From NCBI GenBank assembly GCA_003612585.1, contig RAZH01000002.1, forward strand, positions 1 to 64,000: a stretch of DNA of 64,000 bases. The letters run 5' to 3'. The notes beneath the pieces are model-generated. The model saw only the letters and a program-made list of their open reading frames with translations, searched no databases and was not told the origin of the DNA. Both the position numbers and the translations under genes were made by a program. The stretch is from a bacterium 1XD42-54. Its GTDB lineage: Bacteria > Bacillota > Clostridia > Lachnospirales > Lachnospiraceae. Shown piece after piece: positions 1 to 8,046 of this stretch; position 1 is the stretch's first letter; every line of letters starts with the position of its first letter.

Positions 1-43
1 GGATTTTATATTCCATGTCGTATTTCCGTTGTTTTTTTGCCAT
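1..43 (-). CDS. Probable IS3-type transposase OrfA, N-terminal fragment cut by window edge
   Basis: Read on the minus strand, an ATG at 43-41 follows a strong AAGGAGG site (complement of about 53-59) and opens MAKKQRKYDMEYKI before the window ends. A short basic start with a KYxxEYKI-like segment is typical of the helix-turn-helix OrfA subunit of IS3-family transposases, which binds the element ends. Only 14 codons are visible, so the family call is inference from this start and from the mobile character of the neighbouring DNA. The stretch at about 98-115 (TGTCAACTAAAATGATAC) resembles the outer end of such an element, but the other end is not in the window. Confidence 0.45.
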   Translation of the reverse strand, partial: MAKKQRKYDMEYKI

Positions 44-240
44 TGTAGTTGCCTCCTTATTTCTCTTTGATGATACATCAAATCCTTGAGTGTAAGGTGT
101 CAACTAAAATGATACAACATCATTCCTGTTCCTGCATGAAAATTTTACACCCAAATCCATTGCTGGCTGTGTCCTAATCGGAATAGGAACATTGCTTATG
201 GTACTGTAATCTTTGCTTACGGCCAAAAGGATGATTTGAC
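44..240. other. Non-coding spacer, possible insertion-sequence end
   Basis: No credible gene. It holds the ribosome binding site of the divergent partial transposase and, at 98-115, a sequence resembling IS3-type terminal repeats. Nothing else is recognisable before the candidate Pho box. Confidence 0.3.
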
Positions 241-246
241 ATAGAT

Positions 247-286
247 TTTACAAAAGGTTTCTTTTTCATTTTACATTCGGTTGCTA
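247..286 (+). promoter_or_regulatory. Candidate Pho box upstream of pstS
   Basis: Four TT-rich hexamers lie at near 11-bp spacing: TTTACA (247-252), TTTCTT (258-263), TTTACA (270-275) and TTGCTA (281-286). Firmicute PhoP sites are direct TTAACA-like repeats with about 11-bp period, so this is a plausible site for the response regulator encoded at 4294-4968. An extended -10-like TATCATAAT follows at 285-293. The two TTTACA copies are close to consensus; the other two are weak. Confidence 0.45.
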
Positions 287-340
287 TCATAATAGACGTA
301 GGCTACAAAAATAAGTGTAAATCAGAAAGGAATCTTAGTT

Positions 341-1150
341 ATGAAGAAAATCGCAATTTTTTTTGTTTTGGCAGTAATGACTGCCAGCATTTTTGCAGGC
401 TGTGGGCAGAAAAGTGATAGCGGAACAGTTTCGACAGACGGCTCCACATCTATGGAAAAGGTAATTGGAGCGTTGGGGGAAGCCTTTGAACAGGAATATG
501 ACAGTGTAACTTTTACATATAACCCAACAGGTTCCGGCACAGGCATACAAGCTGTTTCCGAGGGAAGATGTGACATCGGTCTTTCCTCCAGAAATTTGAA
601 AGATGAAGAAAAAGAGCAGGGGCTTAGCGAAACGGTTCTGGCTTATGACGGAATTGCTGTTATTGTGAATCCCGAAAATGATGTAAGCGATTTAAGCGTT
701 GAAGACATTGCCAAAATCTATAAAGGTGAAATTACAAACTGGAAGGATGTAGGTGGAAAAGATGGGGAGATTGTCCCCATTGGACGTGAAGCAGGAAGCG
801 GCACAAGGGACGGTTTTGAGTCCATTACAAAAACAGAAGACGCTTGCAAATACCATCAGGAACTTACATCAACAGGAGATGTAATTACAACAGTGGGAGG
901 TAATCCAAACGCTATTGGTTATGCATCGCTGGCATCTGTGTCAGACAGTGTAAAAGCAGTATCTGTAAACGGAGTAACACCAAGTGAGGAAACTGTAAAA
1001 GATGGAAGCTATGTTGTACAGCGTCCGTTTGTTCTGGTAACAAAGGAAGATAAAAAACTTTCAGGAACTGCTCAGAAATTTTTTGATTATGTTACATCAA
1101 GTGATGCGTCAGACATTATTTCAAAAGCAGGGGTTGTTCCTGCAAAGTAA
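341..1150 (+). CDS. pstS: Phosphate ABC transporter substrate-binding lipoprotein
   Basis: PstS captures inorganic phosphate outside the membrane and passes it to the PstC/PstA channel. The 269-residue product starts with a lipoprotein signal peptide ending in F-A-G-C with the lipid-carrying cysteine at residue 21. It then shows the DGSTSMEK phosphate-binding loop near residue 33 and GREAGSGTRDGFE near residue 150, both typical of PstS. The ATG at 341 has an AAAGGA site about 8 bases upstream. It is the first gene of a compact pst-pho operon: pstC follows after 12 bases and its ribosome binding site overlaps the pstS stop. Expression is probably induced at low phosphate through the upstream Pho box. 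Length is normal for Gram-positive PstS. Confidence 0.95.
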   Translation: MKKIAIFFVLAVMTASIFAGCGQKSDSGTVSTDGSTSMEKVIGALGEAFEQEYDSVTFTYNPTGSGTGIQAVSEGRCDIGLSSRNLKDEEKEQGLSETVLAYDGIAVIVNPENDVSDLSVEDIAKIYKGEITNWKDVGGKDGEIVPIGREAGSGTRDGFESITKTEDACKYHQELTSTGDVITTVGGNPNAIGYASLASVSDSVKAVSVNGVTPSEETVKDGSYVVQRPFVLVTKEDKKLSGTAQKFFDYVTSSDASDIISKAGVVPAK

Positions 1151-1162
1151 AGGAGCCTTGCT

Positions 1163-2029
1163 ATGAAGAATAAAAAAGCGTTTGAAAATATGATTCATGG
1201 CATATTCCTTATGCTTGGCTTGATTGCTGTAGGCTGTGTTTTGCTAATCACTGTTTATTTGGTTATAGCGGGAATTCCTGCCATACGGGAAATAGGCTTG
1301 TTTAAGTTTTTATTCGGAAAGACGTGGGAATCTACATCGGCAAATCCGTCTTATGGAATACTGCCATTTATATTGACGAGTATATATGGAACAGCAGGCG
1401 CTATCATAATAGGAGTTCCGATTGGTTTTTTGACGGCGGTTTATCTGTCAAAAATAGCACCACAAAAAATAAAGGCGGCAGTTGGGACAGCAGTAAGCCT
1501 GCTCGCGGGAATTCCGTCGGTAGTATATGGATTGGTTGGTATGCTTGTCCTTGTGCCTGGAATCCGTGAGATTTTTCATTTGGCGGACGGAGCAAGCCTT
1601 CTGGCAGCAATAATTGTTCTTGCCATCATGATACTGCCATCAATTATAAAAGTATCAGTTACGGCACTTGACGCAGTTCCAAAAGAATATGAAGATGCTT
1701 CTCTTGCTTTAGGGGCAACTCCAGTTGAAACCTATTTTAAGGTTTCCGTTCCAGCGGCAAAAAGCGGTATTGCAGCCGCTGTTGTGCTTGGCATCGGCAG
1801 AGCTATTGGTGAGGCAATGGCTGTAATGATGGTATCGGGAAATGTTGCAAATATGCCGGGGTTATTTCAAAGTGTCAGGTTTTTGACAACTGCAGTGGCA
1901 AGTGAAATGTCCTATTCAAGTGGCCTTCAAAGACAGGCGTTATTCTCAATCGCACTTGTGCTGTTTTTATTTATCATGCTTATCAATGCGACTTTGAATT
2001 TCTTCCTGAAGGGCAAAAAGGGGGATTAA
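1163..2029 (+). CDS. pstC: Phosphate ABC transporter permease PstC
   Basis: One of two membrane subunits forming the phosphate channel. The 288-residue protein has an N-terminal hydrophobic segment at about 14-36, a long extracellular loop containing GKTWESTSANPSYGILP, and further membrane spans. The LxAGIPSVVYGLVG stretch near 112 and the EDASLALGATPVETYFKV cytoplasmic loop near 178 (the EAA-type contact for the ATPase) are hallmark PstC features. It is followed directly by pstA after two bases. The strong similarity in layout to the next gene is the usual PstC/PstA paralogy. Confidence 0.95.
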   Translation: MKNKKAFENMIHGIFLMLGLIAVGCVLLITVYLVIAGIPAIREIGLFKFLFGKTWESTSANPSYGILPFILTSIYGTAGAIIIGVPIGFLTAVYLSKIAPQKIKAAVGTAVSLLAGIPSVVYGLVGMLVLVPGIREIFHLADGASLLAAIIVLAIMILPSIIKVSVTALDAVPKEYEDASLALGATPVETYFKVSVPAAKSGIAAAVVLGIGRAIGEAMAVMMVSGNVANMPGLFQSVRFLTTAVASEMSYSSGLQRQALFSIALVLFLFIMLINATLNFFLKGKKGD

Positions 2030-2031
2030 AT

Positions 2032-2895
2032 ATGCAGAACAGCAAAATTTCTAAAGCACGAAAAGCATATATAAGCATTATGAAAGCACTTATGTGGCTT
2101 TCTGTTGCAGTTACCTGTTCGTTAGTGGCATTTCTCATCATTTATGTATTTGTAAAAGGGATTCCTAATATTTCATGGGGACTGTTATCTGAAAAGCCGA
2201 GTTATTTATCAGGGAAGATTGGGATTCTGCCCGATATTTTAAATACAGTGTATATTGTAATAGCTACATTGCTTATTGTTCTTCCTATAGGAGTTGGGGC
2301 AGCAATCTATTTAACCGAATATGCACAAAATAAAAAATTAGTGAACATTATTGAATATGCCGCAGAAACACTTTCAGGTATCCCGTCAATTATTTATGGA
2401 TTGGTAGGAATGTTGTTCTTTTGTCAGTTTTTGAATATGAAAACGTCTCTCTTAGCAGGTGCATTGACTTTGGTCATCATGAACCTTCCGACAATTATGC
2501 GTACCACACAGGAAAGTCTGAAAACTGTGCCACAAAGTTATCGCGAGGGAGCTTTCGGTCTTGGTGCAGGCAAATGGCGTGTTATCCATACAGTGGTTCT
2601 TCCAGGTTGTGTTGATGGAATAATAACAGGCTGTATTTTGTCAGTGGGCAGAATTTTGGGAGAATCGGCGGCACTTTTGTTCACTGCGGGATTTGCCCAT
2701 GCGCTGAACGGAATAATTGATGGGCTTTCAAGTTCCGGTTGTACACTTACGGTTGCGTTATATGTATATGCGAAAGAACAAGGAGAATTTGGGATAGCGT
2801 TTGCAATAGCAGCTATTTTAATGATACTGACTTTAATTATAAATTTGTCTGCAATGCTTGTAGAAAAGTATTTCAGAAAAAGGAGAAACGTATGA
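2032..2895 (+). CDS. pstA: Phosphate ABC transporter permease PstA
   Basis: Second channel subunit of the Pst importer, 287 residues. It has an N-terminal membrane segment at about 18-42, the [19 protein letters not shown] motif near 112, and the [22 protein letters not shown]-type loop near 170. The start lies two bases after the pstC stop with a G-rich ribosome binding site inside pstC. Its TGA stop overlaps the ATG of pstB (ATGA), which argues for translational coupling. Confidence 0.95.
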   Translation: MQNSKISKARKAYISIMKALMWLSVAVTCSLVAFLIIYVFVKGIPNISWGLLSEKPSYLSGKIGILPDILNTVYIVIATLLIVLPIGVGAAIYLTEYAQNKKLVNIIEYAAETLSGIPSIIYGLVGMLFFCQFLNMKTSLLAGALTLVIMNLPTIMRTTQESLKTVPQSYREGAFGLGAGKWRVIHTVVLPGCVDGIITGCILSVGRILGESAALLFTAGFAHALNGIIDGLSSSGCTLTVALYVYAKEQGEFGIAFAIAAILMILTLIINLSAMLVEKYFRKRRNV

Positions 2896-3647
2896 GCAAT
2901 ATCATAACAGTAAAAGATATGTGTCTGTGGTATGGGGAGCATCAGGCGCTTAAAGATATAAATATAGACATTCCGTCAAAAAGTATTACCGCTTTCATAG
3001 GACCGTCAGGCTGCGGAAAATCCACTTTTTTGAAAAGCCTGAACAGAATGAACGATCTGATACCAAGTGTAAAGATTACAGGCGATGTTAAGTATAACGG
3101 TAAAAATATTTTTGGATCTTCTGTGGATGTAAATGAACTTCGCAGAGAGATAGGAATGGTTTTTCAAAAACCAAATCCGTTTCCTATGAGTATTTATGAC
3201 AACGTTGCCTATGGTCCGCGTACACACGGTGTTAAAAGTAAAGCAAAGCTTGATGATATCGTTGAGCAATCGTTGAAAGATGCCGCCATTTGGGAGGAAG
3301 TAAAAGACAGGCTTAAAAAGAATGCCTTAGGTTTATCAGGCGGCCAGCAGCAAAGGCTTTGTATAGCAAGGGCTTTAGCCGTAAAGCCTGCCGTTCTGCT
3401 TATGGACGAACCTACATCGGCTCTCGATCCAATATCGACATCTAAAATTGAGGAATTAACTATCAAACTGAAAGAAAACTATACAATCATTATGGTAACA
3501 CATAATATGCAACAGGCAGTGCGTATCTCAGACCAGACAGCATTTTTCCTTTTAGGAGAACTTGTTGAGTATGGAAATACAGAAACTCTGTTCTCTACTC
3601 CAAAAGATAAAAGAACAGAAGATTATATTACAGGGAGGTTTGGATAA
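2892..3647 (+). CDS. pstB: Phosphate ABC transporter ATPase PstB
   Basis: ATP-hydrolysing subunit that powers phosphate import, 251 residues. Walker A is GPSGCGKST at residues 37-45, the signature is [15 protein letters not shown], and Walker B is [13 protein letters not shown], followed by a His switch in VTHNMQQ. The reading frame is open further upstream, but the ATG at 2892 is chosen because it gives the standard PstB length, follows AAAAAGGAG, and overlaps the pstA stop as ATGA. The stop TAA shares one base with the phoU ATG. Confidence 0.96.
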   Translation: MSNIITVKDMCLWYGEHQALKDINIDIPSKSITAFIGPSGCGKSTFLKSLNRMNDLIPSVKITGDVKYNGKNIFGSSVDVNELRREIGMVFQKPNPFPMSIYDNVAYGPRTHGVKSKAKLDDIVEQSLKDAAIWEEVKDRLKKNALGLSGGQQQRLCIARALAVKPAVLLMDEPTSALDPISTSKIEELTIKLKENYTIIMVTHNMQQAVRISDQTAFFLLGELVEYGNTETLFSTPKDKRTEDYITGRFG

Positions 3648-4291
3648 TGAGGAGCAGATTTGACGAGCAGCTTGCAATTTTAAATAAAGAAATGATTGAA
3701 ATGGGTGCTTTGTGCGAAGAAATAATTTCTAAGGTTTTGAAAGCATTAACCGATGAAGACAAAGATTTTTTGAATGGTATTTCGACTGCTGGTACTGAAA
3801 TTGACCGTAAAGAGCGTACAATAGAAACTCTTTGTTTAAAACTTCTGCTTCAGCAGCAGCCAGTGGCAAAAGATTTAAGACAGATTTCGTCAGCTCTTAA
3901 AATGATAACAGATATGGAGCGCATCGGCGACCAGGCTGAAGATATCGCAGAAATAATACCATTTGTTGAAAACCGTCCTGAAATGGCAGATACCCTTTTA
4001 CACGAAATGGCAAAGGCAAGCATTAAAATGGTGACTGACAGCGTTGACGCGTTTGTTGAACATGATGTTGAACTGGCAAAAAAAGTTGTGTCGGACGATG
4101 ATATTGTTGATAAATATTTTGACCTTATAAAACAGGAAATAATCCGTGAAATTATATCAAATCCAAAAGACGGCGAATGTTCTATTGACCTCTTGATGAT
4201 TGCTAAATATTTTGAACGAATCGGAGACCATGCCACTAATATTGCAGAATGGGTAGTCTTTTCTGTTACTGGTATTCATAAGGAGGGTTAA
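3647..4291 (+). CDS. phoU: Phosphate transport system regulator PhoU
   Basis: PhoU links Pst transporter activity to the PhoR kinase and keeps the Pho response off when phosphate is plentiful. The 214-residue product is all alpha-helical in character with two similar halves. The acidic metal-binding helices appear as SALKMITDMERIGDQAEDIAE near 80-100 and LLMIAKYFERIGDHATNIAEW near 183-203, which is the signature of the family. It overlaps pstB by one base and is followed three bases later by the response regulator, so transporter, PhoU and two-component system are one transcription unit. Confidence 0.95.
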   Translation: MRSRFDEQLAILNKEMIEMGALCEEIISKVLKALTDEDKDFLNGISTAGTEIDRKERTIETLCLKLLLQQQPVAKDLRQISSALKMITDMERIGDQAEDIAEIIPFVENRPEMADTLLHEMAKASIKMVTDSVDAFVEHDVELAKKVVSDDDIVDKYFDLIKQEIIREIISNPKDGECSIDLLMIAKYFERIGDHATNIAEWVVFSVTGIHKEG

Positions 4292-4293
4292 AT

Positions 4294-4968
4294 ATGATTT
4301 GGTGTGTAGAGGATGATGCCAGCATAAGAGATATTGAAGTTTATGCTTTACAGTCAACAGGCTTTGAAGCCCGTGGCTATGAAGATGGAAATACTTTTTG
4401 GCAGGAACTTCAGAGTGAGAAGCCGGAACTTGTTGTCCTGGATATTATGCTGCCTGGAATGGATGGAATCCAAATACTAAAGAAAATGAGGGAAAATAAA
4501 GAATTTCAAGCTATTCCGGTTATCATGGCTACCGCCAAAGGTGAGGAATACGATAAAATACATGGACTTGATCTTGGAGCTGATTATTATTTGGCAAAGC
4601 CGTTCGGTGTTATGGAATTGGTTTCCTGTGTCAAAGCTGTTCTCAGAAGATGCCAGCCTAAAAGAATCGATCATCTGCTTAAGACAGGAAATTTGATCGT
4701 GAATTTAGATGAACATACAGTAACTGCAAACGGCGAACGCATATTGCTTACATTTAAGGAATTTGAAATCCTGCGGCTGTTTCTTTCCCATCCAGGTATG
4801 GTGTACACCCGTGACCAGCTTTTTAATGATATATGGGGTATGGATTATTGTGGTGAAACGAGAACTGTGGATATGCATATCCGTACCTTAAGGCAGAAAC
4901 TTGGGATTTATGGAAAAATGATAGAAACAGTGAGAGGGGTAGGATACCGTTTGGAGGCAATAGAATGA
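4294..4968 (+). CDS. phoB: PhoB/PhoP-type response regulator
   Basis: OmpR-family DNA-binding regulator of 224 residues, probably activating the pst operon on phosphate limitation. The receiver domain spans about 1-115, with the acidic pocket in CVEDD, the phospho-acceptor Asp50 in VVLDIMLPGMDG and the conserved Lys in LAKPF near 103. The winged-helix output domain spans about 128-222, with LTFKEFEILRLFLSHPG and the recognition region TVDMHIRTLRQKLG. AAGGAGG precedes the ATG by 8 bases and overlaps the end of phoU. Its end overlaps the kinase gene by four bases (ATGA). The specific name is inferred from operon context. Confidence 0.9.
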   Translation: MIWCVEDDASIRDIEVYALQSTGFEARGYEDGNTFWQELQSEKPELVVLDIMLPGMDGIQILKKMRENKEFQAIPVIMATAKGEEYDKIHGLDLGADYYLAKPFGVMELVSCVKAVLRRCQPKRIDHLLKTGNLIVNLDEHTVTANGERILLTFKEFEILRLFLSHPGMVYTRDQLFNDIWGMDYCGETRTVDMHIRTLRQKLGIYGKMIETVRGVGYRLEAIE

Positions 4969-6617
4969 CAAGAAAAATATTTAATTCTATTATCATAGTG
5001 GCAGGAACGATTTTACTTTCAAGTGTTATTATCATTATGGGATGCTTATACAATTATTTTGAAGATGTAAGGGAACGTGGCCTAAAAGATGAACTGAAAC
5101 TATCAATGGCTGCCGTAGAAGATGACGGAGTCCACTATTTAGAGAAAGTTAAGTCTGACCGTTACCGTATTACCTGGATTGCAGCTGATGGAACTGTCAT
5201 ATATGATACAGCTGCAAACAGTGAGGAACACGAAAATCATCTGGAACGCATGGAAGTTAAGAGTGCATTGGAAAATGGAGAGGGGGAAAGTAACCGTTAC
5301 TCTGATACGCTGTTTGAAAAGACAATGTATTATGCAAAGCGGATGAATGACGGCAGTGTACTGCGTATTTCTACAAGCAGTGCAACTGTGGGATTACTGG
5401 TTCTTGGTATGCTGCAGCCTATTTTGATAGTGGTTGTTATAGCTTTGATTATGTCAGGTATATTAGCGGGCAGACTTTCAAAAAGGATTGTTAAGCCGCT
5501 GAATGACTTGAATCTGGAGAAACCGCTGGAAAATGATACATATGAAGAGATATCTCCCCTGTTACTCCGTATAAGCAGACAGAACAAAGAAATTAAAGCG
5601 CAAGTTAAGGCGATTCAGCAGAGAGCTGCAGAATTTGAACAGATTACAGGCTGCATGAATGAGGGTCTTGTTTTGATGGACAAGGACGGAATCATACTAA
5701 GCATAAACCCGGCAGCAAATAGGATTTTTTCATTAGATGAAAGCTGTGTGGGCAGGGATTTCCTCACGGTTTACCGTGACCATGAAATGAATCTATGTAT
5801 AAAAAACGCAATAGAGTCAGGGCATTGTGAAATACAACAGACGAGATTTGGAAGGGAATATCAGTTCGATGCCAGCCGTATAGAATCAGACGACGAAATG
5901 ATTGGAATTATTCTCCTGATATTTGATATTACCGAAAGGGTTCAGGCAGAGCGTAACAGACGTGAGTTTACAGCTAATGTTTCACACGAGCTTAAAACAC
6001 CGCTTCAGGGTATTATCGGCAGTGCAGAACTTATCGAAAACGGTATGGTAAAGCAGGAAGATTTGCCACGTTTTATTGGACATATACGAAAAGAAGCTTC
6101 AAGACTTGTTATACTTGTTGGAGATATCATACGCCTCTCGCAGCTTGATGAAAAAGCAGAGCTTATAAAAGAAGAAATTAATCTTTTACAACTGGTGGAA
6201 GAAACAACTGAAAATTTAAAGGACATTGCAAAAGATAAAAATATTGAAATCAGTATTGACGGAAAGCAGGTTATAATTTATGGTGTTAGAAAATTACTGT
6301 ATGAAATCATATACAATTTATGTGATAACGCTATAAAATACAATATCTACGGTGGCAATATAAAAATTTCTATTACAAAAAATAACCAAAATGCGGTACT
6401 AACTGTTGCAGACACAGGCATTGGTATTCCACAGGAACATCTTGACAGAGTGTTTGAACGTTTTTACAGAGTTGATAAAAGCCATTCAAAGGAAACGGGA
6501 GGAACAGGGCTTGGGCTTTCTATTGTAAAACATGCAGTGGCATACCATCATGGAAAAATTGATATAGAAAGCAAGGTGAACAATGGTACAACCATCACAA
6601 TCAAATTTCCGATGTAA
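4965..6617 (+). CDS. phoR: PhoR-type phosphate sensor histidine kinase
   Basis: Membrane sensor kinase partner of the preceding regulator, 550 residues. Two membrane segments at about 7-30 and 143-168 flank an extracytoplasmic domain. HAMP-like and PAS regions follow (PAS about 218-320). The HisKA motif FTANVSHELKTPLQG has the phospho-acceptor His341. The ATPase domain shows the N box (NLCDNAIKYN), the G1 box (DTGIGIP) and the G2 box (GGTGLGLSIVKH). Its ATG overlaps the stop of the regulator. No terminator is visible right after it; the next gene lies 67 bases downstream. Confidence 0.93.
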   Translation: MTRKIFNSIIIVAGTILLSSVIIIMGCLYNYFEDVRERGLKDELKLSMAAVEDDGVHYLEKVKSDRYRITWIAADGTVIYDTAANSEEHENHLERMEVKSALENGEGESNRYSDTLFEKTMYYAKRMNDGSVLRISTSSATVGLLVLGMLQPILIVVVIALIMSGILAGRLSKRIVKPLNDLNLEKPLENDTYEEISPLLLRISRQNKEIKAQVKAIQQRAAEFEQITGCMNEGLVLMDKDGIILSINPAANRIFSLDESCVGRDFLTVYRDHEMNLCIKNAIESGHCEIQQTRFGREYQFDASRIESDDEMIGIILLIFDITERVQAERNRREFTANVSHELKTPLQGIIGSAELIENGMVKQEDLPRFIGHIRKEASRLVILVGDIIRLSQLDEKAELIKEEINLLQLVEETTENLKDIAKDKNIEISIDGKQVIIYGVRKLLYEIIYNLCDNAIKYNIYGGNIKISITKNNQNAVLTVADTGIGIPQEHLDRVFERFYRVDKSHSKETGGTGLGLSIVKHAVAYHHGKIDIESKVNNGTTITIKFPM

Positions 6618-6668
6618 TGTAAGGAATACCGAACATAAGTTTTGATGAAAATAATGTGTGGCATCTAT

Positions 6669-6687
6669 TAGGGGGTGATAAGCTATT
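6669..6687 (+). promoter_or_regulatory. Extended Shine-Dalgarno with apparent AUU start
   Basis: TAGGGGGTGAT (6669-6679) matches the extended anti-Shine-Dalgarno complement AAGGAGGTGAT almost fully. Nine bases after the G run lies ATT (6685-6687), in frame with the winged-helix gene. The in-frame TAA at 6679-6681 rules out any longer start, while the later GTG at 6742 and ATG at 6745 have no ribosome binding site. Confidence 0.5.
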
Positions 6688-7128
6688 GGACGGTTATTAA
6701 TAGCAGAATTTTCGGAGAAAGATAATTCTGTTTTTGATGAAGTGATGGAATTTCTCAACCAATATCCATGTTTTGAGCATTTACGAATAAAAGATGAACC
6801 GATGGTTTCGCTTCCGGGTCTGGAGATTTACCCCAATCGGCACAAAATATACCGTGACAGGCGGGAAATCAATCTGACAGCAAAAGAGTATGAGATACTG
6901 GCGCTGCTTGTAGCAAACAAAGGCCGTGTACTCACCTATGACCAGATATACCAAAAGGTTTGGGGCGAAGAAGGGTTTGGCAGCGAGAATAACACGGTGG
7001 GATGCCAGGTTCGTAATCTTCGTGAAAAACTGTACGAGGCAGAACCGGACGCACCATTTTCAATCCGTTGTGTGCGTGAGGTTGGCTATTGTTTTGAAAT
7101 AAATTCAGAGGAAAAAGATGCTACATAA
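6685..7128 (+). CDS. Stand-alone winged-helix (OmpR-type) DNA-binding protein
   Basis: 147 residues if started at the AUU at 6685, 128 if started at the GTG at 6742. The C-terminal 95 residues form a complete OmpR/PhoB-type winged helix: INLTAKEYEILALLVANKGRVL, then TYDQIYQKVWGEE, then NTVGCQVRNLREKL and a wing ending in VREVGYCFEI. There is no receiver domain; the N-terminal 45 residues are too short and lack the phosphorylation pocket. Such lone winged-helix proteins recur beside integrative elements in gut Clostridia. Its target is unknown. It follows phoR by 67 bases in the same direction and ends at a terminator, so it may be co-transcribed with the pho operon. Confidence 0.7.
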   Translation: MGRLLIAEFSEKDNSVFDEVMEFLNQYPCFEHLRIKDEPMVSLPGLEIYPNRHKIYRDRREINLTAKEYEILALLVANKGRVLTYDQIYQKVWGEEGFGSENNTVGCQVRNLREKLYEAEPDAPFSIRCVREVGYCFEINSEEKDAT

Positions 7129-7129
7129 T

Positions 7130-7163
7130 AACGGCTTGGGAAACTGAGCCGTTTCTTTTTTTT
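7130..7163 (+). terminator. Intrinsic terminator after the winged-helix gene
   Basis: Stem AACGGCT (7130-7136) and AGCCGTT (7147-7153) with a 10-base loop, followed by a T-rich run to 7163. It overlaps the stop of the gene and closes the pst-pho transcription unit. Confidence 0.85.
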
Positions 7164-7444
7164 GCGTATCATAAACCGTTAAATTCTGTATATTCTCCCA
7201 AAATCAGATTTTGTACATCATTTTTCATTGTACCATGTCGTAACTTGCGGTTTCCTACTGCATTTCTACTGTTTGTCTACCGTTGTTCTACTGTTACGTT
7301 TTGTATAATTTCCCCCACAGACAAGCTGTCAGGGGAAGGCTGTACTGAAGGCTGCGTATCCCCGGAAAGGGGACATCATGCATAAAATACGGACAGGGAC
7401 AAGATGTCCGCCGACGCTAATCATACATATTTTTTTAATACAAA

Positions 7445-7477
7445 CCGTAGTCTTTGAGGGGACTGCGGACTTTTTTT
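7445..7477 (+). terminator. Terminator-like hairpin in leader
   Basis: CCGTAGTC (7445-7452) pairs with GACTGCGG (7461-7468) with one G-U pair, and seven T follow at 7471-7477. Being upstream of a gene on the same strand, it may attenuate rather than end transcription. Confidence 0.7.
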
Positions 7478-7538
7478 ATTCGACAAAGTTATTTCCATCT
7501 CTTGTACATATTCCAAAATCCAATCATATTTTTAATAC

Positions 7539-7573
7539 AAGCGCATCTGCCTTACGGTGGGTGCGCTTTTTCT
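7539..7573 (+). terminator. Second terminator-like hairpin in leader
   Basis: AAGCGCA (7539-7545) pairs with TGCGCTT (7562-7568), with weaker pairing inside, and a T run follows. It is the last hairpin before the sigma-like gene at 7676. Confidence 0.65.
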
Positions 7574-7675
7574 TTGTCATAAAATGTCTGTTCCTGACAT
7601 CTTATCGTTCCCGCGCACCACCCTTTGGTCTTGAATTTTTAACTTTCAAAAATCTCAAGACTGGAGGAAATCAAA

Positions 7676-8023
7676 ATGAAAATTAAATATGAGTTTGCAG
7701 ACGGAACGGTGTCAGAGGTCGAGGTGGAGGAATCTGTCGGTGCTGTCATCGTCGAGTCCAGGCGCAAGGAGGACAACCTGTCACGCAAGGAACGCTACCA
7801 TTGCTATTCCCTGGACTCAGCACAGTTTGAGGGTATGGACTTTCCGCAGCGGGAAAGGAGGCAATTCTCTTTGTTTGTGATTTTCAACAAACTTTGTTGT
7901 TTTTTGCCGAAAAAAGAAAAAAAGAGATCTGTAAAAAGCAACGGGAAACTGGAAAGCAGGGCTTGTAAGAAAGGACCGCGCACACTGGAGATTCAGTGTG
8001 GCGGTCCCATTTTTGAATTATAG
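7676..8023 (+). pseudogene. Truncated sigma-70-like gene of a Tn1549-type element
   Basis: The first 58 or so residues (MKIKYEFADGTVSEVEVEES onward, through RKERYHCYSLDSAQFEGMDF) match my recollection of the small sigma-like helix-turn-helix proteins of Tn1549-type conjugative elements. After about position 7850 the frame runs into low-quality sequence rich in Lys and Cys, crosses the terminator hairpin at 7973-8007 and stops only at 8023. A real gene would not end inside a terminator, so this is a 5' fragment fused to unrelated DNA, with the helix-turn-helix part missing. The start codon has GGAGG 8 bases upstream. It marks the deleted right edge of the acquired region. Confidence 0.65.
7973..8012. 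terminator. Strong hairpin, likely terminator of aspA (minus strand)
   Basis: GGACCGC-g-CACACTG (7973-7987) and CAGTGTG-GCGGTCC (7994-8007) form a 14-bp stem with a 6-base loop. T runs flank it in both directions (TTTTT on plus, TTTCTT on minus). It lies about 40 bases past the aspA stop. Confidence 0.8.
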
Positions 8024-8046
8024 AAAGTTTGTTGTTTCTAAATTGG

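Larger units (their letters stand above)
7164..7675 (+). other. Hairpin-rich leader of Tn1549-type sigma-like gene
   Basis: 512 bases without a credible gene. It contains several short hairpins, for instance CCCC-ggaaa-GGGG near 7360-7373 and CGGACA...TGTCCG near 7390-7410, and two terminator-like hairpins (7445-7477 and 7539-7573). This resembles the long structured leader that precedes the sigma-like gene in Tn1549-type conjugative elements and could work by transcription attenuation. That role is inferred from layout only. Confidence 0.4.

Noticed and set aside
7378-7686. 102-codon frame in the element leader
   Set aside because: Runs through two terminator hairpins, lacks a ribosome binding site and has no family resemblance.
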